This document shows positions 48,480 to 56,370 of a DNA stretch of 64,000 nucleotides, in pieces; the stretch's first letter is position 1; each line of letters begins with the position of its first letter. The notes under the pieces were generated by a model that made no database searches, had not been told where the DNA came from, and was given only the letters and a program-made list of their open reading frames with translations. The stretch covers positions 1 through 64,000 of the forward strand of contig NZ_RPHB01000005.1 of NCBI RefSeq assembly GCF_019343195.1, read 5' to 3'. The translations under genes were made by a program, and so were the position numbers. This stretch comes from Arthrospiribacter ruber. GTDB lineage: Bacteria; Bacteroidota; Bacteroidia; Cytophagales; Cyclobacteriaceae.

Positions 48480-48656
48480 TTATTTTTTAGAAGCTTCCAA
48501 TGACTCTTTTCTGAATTCTTTCATTAGTTTGGTCAATTCCAATGTAGCTTTACGCGCTCTGGTTCCGGCAGCTTTGTTTCCTTTTTCTGCCTGTAATTCT
48601 GCATCAGATTTAAATGATTCAAACTCAGCGTTGATTTTTTCAATTAGACTTTTCAT
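48480..48656 (-). CDS. histone H1-like DNA-binding protein, 58 aa
   Basis: A 58-residue Lys-rich protein: it opens MKSLIEKINAEFESFKSDAE, continues KGNKAAGTRARKATLE and ends FRKESLEASKK. This matches the short histone-H1-like (Hc1-type) proteins widespread in Bacteroidetes, where it is typically about 57-60 residues. It probably binds DNA and helps compact the nucleoid. It is monocistronic with its own strong terminator, which fits an abundant protein. Confidence 0.88.
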   Translation of the reverse strand: MKSLIEKINAEFESFKSDAELQAEKGNKAAGTRARKATLELTKLMKEFRKESLEASKK

Positions 48657-48731
48657 ATATAGTGTGTTTTATGTTAAAAGATAAAATTAATAATTAATAC
48701 CAATACAACTAATAAATTTTAAGCAAACTAC

Positions 48732-48758
48732 ATACCGTAAAGCCTTTTTTTACGGTAT
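48732..48758. other. perfect 10-bp hairpin, role unclear
   Basis: ATACCGTAAA (48732-48741) pairs perfectly with TTTACGGTAT (48749-48758) around a 7-nt loop. It lies between the DUF4249 gene stop (48901) and the H1-like gene start (48656), both on the minus strand. No T-run follows on either strand, so it is not a standard terminator; it may be an operator or a processing site. Confidence 0.35.
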
Positions 48759-48900
48759 TCTTCAAAAAAATTCATTTTTCATAAGTCTTCGATTCTTTGC
48801 ATTACTAGATAAATATACCTTTAAAATTAAAAACCTCTAAAACAAATTCACACAACTCGCTGATCAATAATTTCTTATAGATTAAATACTGGCTTTAACC

Positions 48901-49806
48901 TTACCAAGACACAACAAGAAGCTCAAAAGGAGCTTCACTTTTTAAAATTCCCAATCCACCCTTGATATTGGTAAATACCTGAACAGGTTGTGCAAAGGGG
49001 TCACCATCCGTGTAATTTTGAAGATTAAATGTACTTTCATAAAGAAAATAGCTTTCTGAAACTGATTTGAGGATAACATAAACCTCTACACTAAACCCTT
49101 CAGGTAATTCCCATTCTTGTCTTGAGAAAAAACTTCCGGAGGTGATGATTTCCATATCAAAAGTCCTACCTTCAAATAGCCTGTCATTAAATAAAATAGT
49201 ATTCCAGCTATATTCCTGTTGATATACAGGGTCTTTTGGTCTTAAGCCAATGGGATGGATCTGTGATTCAACCCGTTCATTGCCACTTTGATCGGTATAA
49301 GTATAAGTTCTTTTTTGATAAGCAGTAATTTCATAAAAGTTCTCACCCACAGGATCATCAAAAATAATACTGATTTCATCTTGCATAACCCCTTCACCTG
49401 AGAAAGCATTCCGGACTATAAATTCCCTTATAGGCACTAATTGAGGGACAGTTTCAATCAACTCAATGACTTCATATTCGGGCACATTTACCATAATGGT
49501 ATAAGTTTCAGACTCCTCCAGAGTAATATCTTTATTGCCATAAGTTTCAGAGGTCACACTATAAGTTAAAGGAAAGGTAGAAGTAGCAGTTTTCAGGCTT
49601 ACTTCAGCATTTGGAATAATATTAAATCCGGAGTTATTATCTAAAATATGTCTGCTAAAAGTCAATCTCACTTCTGGAGACTGACCGGCAGTCAGCTTGG
49701 AAACTACCGTGACATTCGGTCTTCCAAAGGGAATGTCCACATCGACTACTGTTTCACAGGATATAAGAGCCAAAAGAGCAAAAAGAAGATGTACGTATTT
49801 TTTCAT
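48901..49806 (-). CDS. DUF4249 lipoprotein
   Basis: A 301-residue lipoprotein (lipobox Cys17, ALISC) with the DUF4249 pattern: CETVVDVDIPFGRPNVTVVSK in parts, NAEVSL, ITLEESETYTIMV and DDPVGENFYEI. DUF4249 proteins are surface lipoproteins that accompany a TonB-dependent receptor and may act like SusD. It follows the receptor gene by 6 bp. Confidence 0.88.
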   Translation of the reverse strand: MKKYVHLLFALLALISCETVVDVDIPFGRPNVTVVSKLTAGQSPEVRLTFSRHILDNNSGFNIIPNAEVSLKTATSTFPLTYSVTSETYGNKDITLEESETYTIMVNVPEYEVIELIETVPQLVPIREFIVRNAFSGEGVMQDEISIIFDDPVGENFYEITAYQKRTYTYTDQSGNERVESQIHPIGLRPKDPVYQQEYSWNTILFNDRLFEGRTFDMEIITSGSFFSRQEWELPEGFSVEVYVILKSVSESYFLYESTFNLQNYTDGDPFAQPVQVFTNIKGGLGILKSEAPFELLVVSW

Positions 49807-49812
49807 TTCAGC

Positions 49813-52164
49813 TTAGAATTTAAATGAATAAGAAAAAGAAGGAATCATCGGAAACAGACTGTACTGAACGATTTTTCTGTTTCCTGACCTGTCAAAGCCT
49901 ACATCCATAAAAAATGGATTTAACCTATTGTAGGCATTGTATATACCCAAAGTCCATTTTCTCTGCCCCCAACTGGTATCTTTCCACCAGCTAAAACTTA
50001 AATCCAGTCTATGATAAGCCCTGTATCGAAAGTTATTCCGGCTTTCATAAAACTCAATCTGGGTTCTCATTGGAGTACCCCAGCGATTTGAAAATGCACC
50101 TTCATAGCGCTGAGTGGGAAGGGAAACGGCATTACCGGTCCCGTAAACCCATACCAAAGAAAAATCTCTGTTTTTCTTCCAATCATGGGTAAGGGCTATG
50201 CTGATATCGTGCCTCCTGTCATATTTGAATGGGAACCATTCTCCAAAATTTATCTCATCAAACCTTCTTTCGGTATTGGACCAGGTATATCCTACCCATC
50301 CTGAAACCCTACCCACTTTCTTTTGAGCCAGCAATTCTATACCATAACTCCTCCCCTCGCCTACAGCCACTTTTTCCTGCCAATCCTGATCAATATTGAG
50401 GTAGGTAGCCCCATCTCTGTATTCAATCAATCCGTCCATGGTTTTGTAGTAGGCTTCGGCACTCAACTCAAATCCTTTGAAAGTCTTGAATGCCCCCAAA
50501 GCAAGCTGCATGGACTGCTGAGGCCCTATCTGTGGAGTAGCCGGTACCCAGAGATCTGTTGGCAGGCCCAAACCTGCATTGGTCAGCAGGTGTATGAATT
50601 GTGCCATGGTCACAAAAGAAGCTTTGATTGAAGTACTTTCATCAAGAAGATACCTGGCAGCCAACCGTGGTTGTAAAGACCTGTAATGCTCCCCATCGGT
50701 CAAAAATCCTGAATAATGGAGTCCCACATTGGCCTTAAGTCTGCTTGTGATATTGATATCGTCTTCTACATAAAAGGCATACTCTGTTGAATTCAGTTCT
50801 TCGGAGCCCAAGACCATATCCTCATCTCTCTGCGTGCTTTCGCTGGCATAGACTCCAGGCGAAAAGCGGTGCAAAATGGCATTCCCTCCAAACCTGACGT
50901 AGTGGTCAGGGTTTGGAACATATTCAAAATCTGCTTTTGCAGCCCAATCGCGGATCCCGGAAAAATACCTCTCCGCATAAAACCGCTTTTCTGAAGCTCC
51001 TGCTCCGGAAACTTCTTGTTCGTATTCACTAAAAAGATCAAAATTATAGCGACTATAGGTGAAAGTATAATTGGCAAAAAGCCTGCTATTGATAATATTG
51101 TTCCAGCGCAAAGCAGAAATGAAATTCCCCCATTTTAGTCCAAACTCATCACGATAATCTGTCCTTTGGTTATTGTCTACATAAAAATTTCTACTTCTGG
51201 CGTATGCTTTATCATCTCCGGAATAAACGCTCAAATAAAGCCTGTTCTTATCATTGACAATATGGTTGACCTTGCCATTGAGGTCATAAAAGTAATATCC
51301 TACAGATTCATTTCCTGATGTAGCTGCCTGAATGATCGGTCTTGCAAGAATATCCAAATAGGTCCTTCTTGCTGAAAGTATAAATGAGGTTTTATCTTTT
51401 TTGATAGGACCTTCCAGCGTCAATTTAGAAGCAATTATCCCAATAGAGCCTTCTCCTTTGAACTCCTGCATATTGCCTTCCTTCATGGTGACATCAATAA
51501 CTGAGGAAAGCCTGCCTCCATACCTGGAAGGAAAGCCTCCTTTGATCAACTCCACATTGTTGATGGCATCTGCATTAAAGACAGAAAAGAAACCAAATAA
51601 ATGCGAGGCATTGTACACAGGTACTCCGTCCAAAAGGATAAGGTTCTGATCCGGCCCACCTCCCCTTACATACAAACCACTCGCTCCCTCAGTACCGGAC
51701 TGCACTCCGGGAAGTAATTGTAATACCTTAAAAACATCCACCTCTCCCAAAAGAGCGGGAAGCTCTTTGATCTGTTTGATGGGAACATTGATCGTTCCCA
51801 TTCTGGTGATTTCCTGAATGGGGTCTACTGCGTCAGAAGTAACGACGAATTCATCCAACACTCCATCTGCCGCCAACTGCACATTGATGACTGTATCTTT
51901 GGTGACGGACATGTAAATTCTCTGAGTTTGAAAACCTACAAAACTGAAGAAAAGGTCTACGCTGTCAGCCGTGGTCGTATAAGAATAAAAACCAAACTGG
52001 TTGGCCACAGCTCCTTTTTTTGAAATTTTATCGTAGATGTTAGCACCTATTAAAACTTCACCTGAAGCAGCATCCTTTACATTTCCACTGATGGTAATTT
52101 TCTGAGCATTGGCCAGGCTTATAGCAAAAAACACAAAGCCCAACAAACAGTAAAATTTCTTCAT
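49813..52164 (-). CDS. TonB-dependent receptor with carboxypeptidase-like N-domain
   Basis: A 783-residue outer-membrane receptor. A signal peptide (to about 20, ANAQ) is followed by a carboxypeptidase-regulatory-like domain (ISGNVKDAASGEVLIGANIY), then a plug (VFKVLQLLPGVQSG, GLYVRGGGPDQNLILLDGVPVYN, ELIKGGFPSRYGGRLSSVIDV) and a barrel ending with Phe. This type is shorter than SusC and pairs with DUF4249 rather than SusD. The ligand is unknown. A MITE-like repeat begins 115 bp upstream and may affect its promoter. Confidence 0.93.
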   Translation of the reverse strand: MKKFYCLLGFVFFAISLANAQKITISGNVKDAASGEVLIGANIYDKISKKGAVANQFGFYSYTTTADSVDLFFSFVGFQTQRIYMSVTKDTVINVQLAADGVLDEFVVTSDAVDPIQEITRMGTINVPIKQIKELPALLGEVDVFKVLQLLPGVQSGTEGASGLYVRGGGPDQNLILLDGVPVYNASHLFGFFSVFNADAINNVELIKGGFPSRYGGRLSSVIDVTMKEGNMQEFKGEGSIGIIASKLTLEGPIKKDKTSFILSARRTYLDILARPIIQAATSGNESVGYYFYDLNGKVNHIVNDKNRLYLSVYSGDDKAYARSRNFYVDNNQRTDYRDEFGLKWGNFISALRWNNIINSRLFANYTFTYSRYNFDLFSEYEQEVSGAGASEKRFYAERYFSGIRDWAAKADFEYVPNPDHYVRFGGNAILHRFSPGVYASESTQRDEDMVLGSEELNSTEYAFYVEDDINITSRLKANVGLHYSGFLTDGEHYRSLQPRLAARYLLDESTSIKASFVTMAQFIHLLTNAGLGLPTDLWVPATPQIGPQQSMQLALGAFKTFKGFELSAEAYYKTMDGLIEYRDGATYLNIDQDWQEKVAVGEGRSYGIELLAQKKVGRVSGWVGYTWSNTERRFDEINFGEWFPFKYDRRHDISIALTHDWKKNRDFSLVWVYGTGNAVSLPTQRYEGAFSNRWGTPMRTQIEFYESRNNFRYRAYHRLDLSFSWWKDTSWGQRKWTLGIYNAYNRLNPFFMDVGFDRSGNRKIVQYSLFPMIPSFSYSFKF

Positions 52165-52279
52165 ATAATAAAATAAAAAACAGAAATAAGAATACTTCCC
52201 AATTTTAACTAAAAAAAATGGTAGTAATAAAATTTATCAGAAAATTTTAACGATAATTTGGAGTTCCTTCATCATAAAT

Positions 52280-52589
52280 TATGAGTATACGCTTCATTGT
52301 ACGTAGCAATAGATTGTTTTGAACCAGTTCTATCTGCTAAATTCTAATCAAAATTTGATTATGAAGCTACTTTTTCTCCCGATTTTCGGGACAGGCTTTG
52401 ATGAAAAAGTAGCCAAAAAATCAAGAATTTCGAATTCCCGAGAAAATCGGGACAGGCTCTATCCACGCTCAAGGCCTGCGCTGGCCCGGTCGAAATTCAT
52501 CCCACCCTCCAATACCCAAATTTACTGTTAAAAGTAAAGTTGGCGGTTTGGATCTTAAGGTTTAATGTGCAAGGATCCGGATATTCATA
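52280..52589 (+). mobile_element. MITE-like repeat, copy B
   Basis: A 310-bp non-coding element matching copy A (16138-16425) in inverted orientation. It starts TATGAGTATACG and ends CCGGATATTCATA, which are imperfect inverted repeats. It is flanked by a perfect 8-bp direct repeat, TCATAAAT, at 52272-52279 and 52590-52597, as expected of a target-site duplication. It differs from copy A mainly by about 22 extra bp after the segment TCAAGAATTTC, which partly repeats an internal hairpin CCCGATTTTCGGG. Longest frame about 70 codons, not a transposase. Confidence 0.8.
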
Positions 52590-52789
52590 TCATAAATAAA
52601 AGCAAACTGACATTTAAAAGGCCCGAAATTATTTTCAGGAGAAAAAGTTTGTCCTGTATCGGAATCAATATGTGCAGTATCGGACAAGCACATTTAAAGA
52701 ATACCTGCGACACGCGTTCTGAGCAGCCTTATTATTATTGGCATAGTTGATGGTATTATATGTACTACCAACTATTATAGTCTTACAGT

Positions 52790-52975
52790 AAGAAAGTAGG
52801 ATAATGGCCACCTAAGGAATACTTGATATGTGAGTTTAGGCACACTCTACCATCAAAATTTATCCTTTAAGCCCTTCAGGAAAAGTCATGCCTCTCTTTT
52901 CCGAAAAGTTCTTTTCTAGAGGTATTTAGTTTAGTTGATAAAAAAGACAGAGGGAACTTCCTTCTGTCTTTTTAT
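52790..52975 (+). ncRNA. possible structured small RNA
   Basis: No frame explains this stretch, yet it ends in a good plus-strand terminator. Possible pairings are GGATAA (52799-52804) with TTATCC (52860-52865) enclosing CCTAA (52811-52815) with TTAGG (52836-52840), then a hairpin with CCTCT (52891-52895) and AGAGG (52918-52922), then the terminator stem. I do not recognise an RNA family. It could also be the trailer of a lost gene. Confidence 0.3.
52940..52973 (+). terminator. rho-independent terminator without upstream gene
   Basis: AAAAAAGACAGA (52940-52951) pairs with TCTGTCTTTTT (52963-52973) and is followed by ATTTTTA. There is no plus-strand gene in the 770 bp before it; the neighbouring upstream gene runs the other way. 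Confidence 0.7.
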
Positions 52976-53130
52976 TTTTAATAACAGTGGAATTCACGGT
53001 CAATCTATATAAAAATTATTATCCAATTAATTTATGAAACCTCAATAAAAAACTAACTTTTTCATCAAAACTGTTTTTTAAATTTAATTTTTATTCTATG
53101 TTTGTAGAACAGGATCTATAATACTAGAAT

Positions 53131-53502
53131 ATGAATCTTTCAAATGCTGAAGAGCAACTAATGAATCTGATTTGGGAAAAAGGAAAAGCCTTTATGAAGG
53201 ATATTTTGGAATCCTATCCTGAACCTAAGCCTGCAAGTACCACAGTTGCCACCCTACTCAAAAGGCTACAGGAAAAAGGGGCAATTTCTTTTGAAGTATA
53301 TGGCAATTCAAGAGAGTATTTCCCTTTGGTGGAAAAGAGTGACTACTTCTCCAAAAAAGTGAATGTCATGATCAAGGATTTTTTCAATGATTCACCGGCT
53401 CAGTTTGCCTCCTTTTTTGCAAAAGAAACTGCATTGAACACTCATGAACTGGAAGCCTTAAAAAACATCATAGAAGAACAATTAAAATCCCAAAAGCCAT
53501 GA
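53131..53502 (+). CDS. BlaI/MecI-family repressor
   Basis: A 123-residue winged-helix repressor of the Penicillinase_R family: NLSNAEEQLMNLIWEKG at the start, the recognition region ASTTVATLLKRLQEKGAI, then a dimerisation helix region. Members bind DNA until cleaved or displaced through a membrane metalloprotease partner. Its stop overlaps the start of the M56 peptidase gene (ATGA), which supports the BlaI/BlaR-type pairing. No beta-lactamase is nearby, so the regulated genes are unknown. Confidence 0.9.
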   Translation: MNLSNAEEQLMNLIWEKGKAFMKDILESYPEPKPASTTVATLLKRLQEKGAISFEVYGNSREYFPLVEKSDYFSKKVNVMIKDFFNDSPAQFASFFAKETALNTHELEALKNIIEEQLKSQKP

Positions 53503-55196
53503 TCATATTTATCTTAAAGGCCACGATTTCATTGGCCATTTGCTATGCTTTTTACCGCCTTCTGCTGGTCAAAGAAAGCATGTATACCTTCAACAGGTTT
53601 TACCTGATTTTTGCCATCTGCTTTTCCCTGATTGTCCCATTTCTTCCAACACCATTTGATATATCCATCAAGGATAGCTTCTTCCCTGAAAAAGCCCTGT
53701 TGGCCTCTGAACAATATTTGGAAAACAACGCTGAGTCAGTTTCTTCCCAGACTTTGTTGGTCCAAGCCCAAATTAAAGCTGAACAAGTGACTTTGCAGGA
53801 GGAAAGACAATTTAACTGGGCTAATCTATTCGTAGGCATTTACCTAGTTGGTTTTACCTTCTTTTTGCTCAGGTTTATAGTTCAATTAAAACAGCTGATC
53901 AGTTTGGCTGGAAAAAATCCAAACATCAAGAAAAAAGAATGCACCTATGTTTTGTTGGAGCAAAATATACTTCCTTTTACCTTTTTGAACTTTCTATTTC
54001 TCAATAAAGAAGCCTATCAAAACAAAATGATCGAGGATGAAATCATCTATCATGAACTAGTTCACATCAGGCAAAAACACACATGGGATATTTTGTTGGT
54101 CGAGTTGATGAAAATAATCTTTTGGTTTAACCCATTGCTTTTCATTTACAAAAACGCCATACAGCTCAACCATGAATTCCTCGCTGATGAAGCCGTCAAT
54201 CGTAAATTCAAAAACAAAACTGCTTACCAATGGCTACTTTTCCACAAAGTGGCCGGACAAGAATCCCCTCTCTCCATAAGCAGTGCTTTTAACTTCTCAT
54301 CTACAAAAAGTAGATTGGTAATGATGGGGAAGTCGAGTTCGGCATTGAAGATAAAAGCACTTCAATCTTTTAGTATTGTGCTCTTGGGATTTTTGATGAT
54401 TTCTTTATCTTCAAGTAAGCCCTTTGGTGTAATGAAAATTAGTTCAATAAAGGATTACGAAGACTTGCTTTCCCAAGGCTTCCGAGAGGATAATCCTTAC
54501 CATTTGGACCTGGAAAAACTGGACCTGCCATCACTCAGAAAAGCCTATTTGGCCTTGGATGAAAAGGAAAAATACAAGGTCACTGAGTTTCCGTTTTTTG
54601 ATGAGATTACTTTTGAAAAATTGACAGTTTTACAAAAAGCCCATCCGGAGATTAAAACTAGAATTTTGTATTTAACTCCCCCAGATAAAAAGTCTATCAA
54701 ACCTGAAGTTTACGAGCAATGGAAAAAAACCAAAAACATCACTTTAACCATCAACGAAAAAGAAAGCTCTATCAAATCATTGGAGAATTACCAAGCGGAT
54801 GACTTTGCGATGTTTATAGTCAGGGAAACAGATAAAAAAGGTTTTTTAAGAAAAGCATCCTATAGCATTGACTTAATGACTCATGAATATTACCACGGTA
54901 AGCACCACAAAGCCACCAAGAAAATCGGTATAATCCAGGCTGAATACCCTAATTCCGATATCGTTCAGGTCAATTATCATATCAAACATTTGATTGAAAA
55001 TGAAGGAAAAGTTTCCAAAGTCTTTCCGGACAACTATGAAGCTTCTATTCTTCATCATCTTAAAACTTTAGATCCTGCGACAGTAGATATCCAAAAACAG
55101 ATCAAAATAAATTATGAGCCCGCTAAAAGCTTTTCAATCATCCTAAGAACAGCCGAGAATAAGGCCATCACCATAATGAATTTGCCCAGCATTTGA
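53499..55196 (+). CDS. BlaR1-like M56 membrane metallopeptidase
   Basis: A 565-residue membrane protein. Transmembrane helices lie near 5-22, 33-50 and 110-128, and again near 355-372. The M56 zinc motif is HELVH (185-189), with a second ligand region NHEFLADEA. In BlaR1-type systems this protease inactivates the partner repressor. The C-terminal region (about 375-565) is not a penicillin-binding domain and not a TonB_C domain that I can see; it is a Lys-rich segment of unknown fold. The gene overlaps the BlaI-type gene by 4 bp. A strong hairpin spans its stop codon. Confidence 0.87.
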   Translation: MIIFILKATISLAICYAFYRLLLVKESMYTFNRFYLIFAICFSLIVPFLPTPFDISIKDSFFPEKALLASEQYLENNAESVSSQTLLVQAQIKAEQVTLQEERQFNWANLFVGIYLVGFTFFLLRFIVQLKQLISLAGKNPNIKKKECTYVLLEQNILPFTFLNFLFLNKEAYQNKMIEDEIIYHELVHIRQKHTWDILLVELMKIIFWFNPLLFIYKNAIQLNHEFLADEAVNRKFKNKTAYQWLLFHKVAGQESPLSISSAFNFSSTKSRLVMMGKSSSALKIKALQSFSIVLLGFLMISLSSSKPFGVMKISSIKDYEDLLSQGFREDNPYHLDLEKLDLPSLRKAYLALDEKEKYKVTEFPFFDEITFEKLTVLQKAHPEIKTRILYLTPPDKKSIKPEVYEQWKKTKNITLTINEKESSIKSLENYQADDFAMFIVRETDKKGFLRKASYSIDLMTHEYYHGKHHKATKKIGIIQAEYPNSDIVQVNYHIKHLIENEGKVSKVFPDNYEASILHHLKTLDPATVDIQKQIKINYEPAKSFSIILRTAENKAITIMNLPSI

Positions 55197-55206
55197 TGCT
55201 GGGCAA
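55182..55206. terminator. strong hairpin over the M56 stop codon
   Basis: An 11-bp perfect stem (55182-55192 with 55196-55206) closes on a 3-nt loop and can be extended by GAATT/AATTC across one bulged T. It covers the TGA stop of the M56 gene and lies in the gap before the convergent DUF502 gene. No T-run follows on either strand, so termination is plausible but not certain. Confidence 0.45.
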
Positions 55207-55233
55207 TTCACTGGATCAGGTATTTATTATCAT

Positions 55234-55929
55234 TTACAATCCCTCACTTTCGAACTTGGAGCCATCTCTGGCTTCCAATTTCTCTGTTCCTTCTTCAGTT
55301 TCGAACAGTAAGGAAGAACCTGTACCCATTCCAATTATAGTCCGCATTGCTTTTTCAGGTTCTATGTCCAAAAATTTCAATTGTGATACGGGAAAATGAT
55401 AAATATTTCCATTCATAGGGTTGGGGGCAGTAGGTACAAAAACAGTGTAAATATTTTCAGAAACAACTTCAGTCACAAATCCTGTCATCAGTACACCTGT
55501 ATTGTAAGGATCCAGCAAAACTACCTGACTGAAGGGCATTTTTTTGGCTCCGGAAAATTGAATTACGATTTCCTGTAGTGTAGAATAAAGCGGTATTTGG
55601 AGCAGATATTTTCTTTCAAAGGTCTTAAAATACCTCCTGCTTCTAGTATCCCTGGTAATCAGTCCAATAAGGAAAATAAATGCGACCAGAATCAGCAATG
55701 ACAGTACTTTGATAAAAAAGGCATGCGATCCTGAATTTTGATCCAGCAATGCACTTATTGGCTCTACCAAATTAAAAACAAACTTAAATATCAAGGAAAG
55801 TAAAAAAAGAATAATGATAGTTGGCAAAACCAATAGCAGACCCCCTATCAAAGTCTGAATGAAAAAACTTTTGGTCCATCTTTTCTGTGCTGAACTTTCT
55901 TCTGATTGAGTTGGCGCTGTATTTTCCAT
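55234..55929 (-). CDS. DUF502 family membrane protein
   Basis: A 231-residue protein with two transmembrane helices (about 25-50 and 70-92), matching DUF502: IGGLLLVLPTIIILFLL, IPLYSTLQEIVIQFSG, VLLDPYNTGVLMTGFVT and VFVPTAPNPMNG. The function of the family is unknown; it is widely conserved in bacteria and also in plants (LIKE COV). It appears monocistronic. Confidence 0.88.
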   Translation of the reverse strand: MENTAPTQSEESSAQKRWTKSFFIQTLIGGLLLVLPTIIILFLLSLIFKFVFNLVEPISALLDQNSGSHAFFIKVLSLLILVAFIFLIGLITRDTRSRRYFKTFERKYLLQIPLYSTLQEIVIQFSGAKKMPFSQVVLLDPYNTGVLMTGFVTEVVSENIYTVFVPTAPNPMNGNIYHFPVSQLKFLDIEPEKAMRTIIGMGTGSSLLFETEEGTEKLEARDGSKFESEGL

Positions 55930-56370
55930 TTGGGTTCATGTTTTAAAAGGTATAAAATCTAAAATTCCATCAAGGCATTATTCTAAACTACTGATAACAT
56001 CCTTGTTAGCTTTTTTTATGCTTCTAAGATAGTTGAATTTAGAAGATAAGAGGACGGGCAAATGGATTTTAGGAAACAATCTGTCTCGGAAGTAATGGTG
56101 CAAATAGAACTCTTAGAATTTTCCCATTCAAATCTTTGACTATCTACTCTTTTCCGAAATGCCCGATTTGTACCAAATTCATAGCTTATTTTTTTTGATT
56201 CAGAAAACCCTAAACTTAAACTTAAATCGTCCTTAACCGAACAATTTTGTCCAAAAACGGACTTTGAATCATAGAAATCCAGCATTTTGGCCCAAATAAA
56301 GATGAATTCAATTTGGCACATAAATCGCAATACTACGAAAATATTCGTAAATATTTTGATCTAATCATCC
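55930..56370. other. intergenic promoter region
   Basis: A 440-bp AT-rich gap between the divergent DUF502 and permease genes. An open frame of 104 codons on the minus strand (56016-56330) lacks any family resemblance and is not taken as a gene. The CCGAACAA motif noted separately is the only signal I see. Confidence 0.5.
56237..56262 (+). promoter_or_regulatory. CCGAACAA motif upstream of permease
   Basis: CCGAACA-ATTT-TGTCC (56237-56252) is followed by GTCC-AAAAAC-GGAC, an inverted repeat (56249-56262). It lies about 110-134 bp before the permease start, the same distance as the related element before the paralogue at 346-2748. A shared regulator or promoter type is inferred. Confidence 0.35.

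Noticed and set aside
52319-52531. 70-codon plus-strand frame inside MITE copy B
   Set aside because: Same reason as the frame in copy A; it spans the non-coding core of the repeat.
52565-52750. 61-codon frame after MITE copy B
   Set aside because: It begins inside the repeat, has no family resemblance and is not conserved in copy A.
56016-56330. 104-codon minus-strand frame in the DUF502/permease gap
   Set aside because: No family pattern, rich in Ser, Phe and Cys by composition, and it covers the probable promoter motif of the permease gene.
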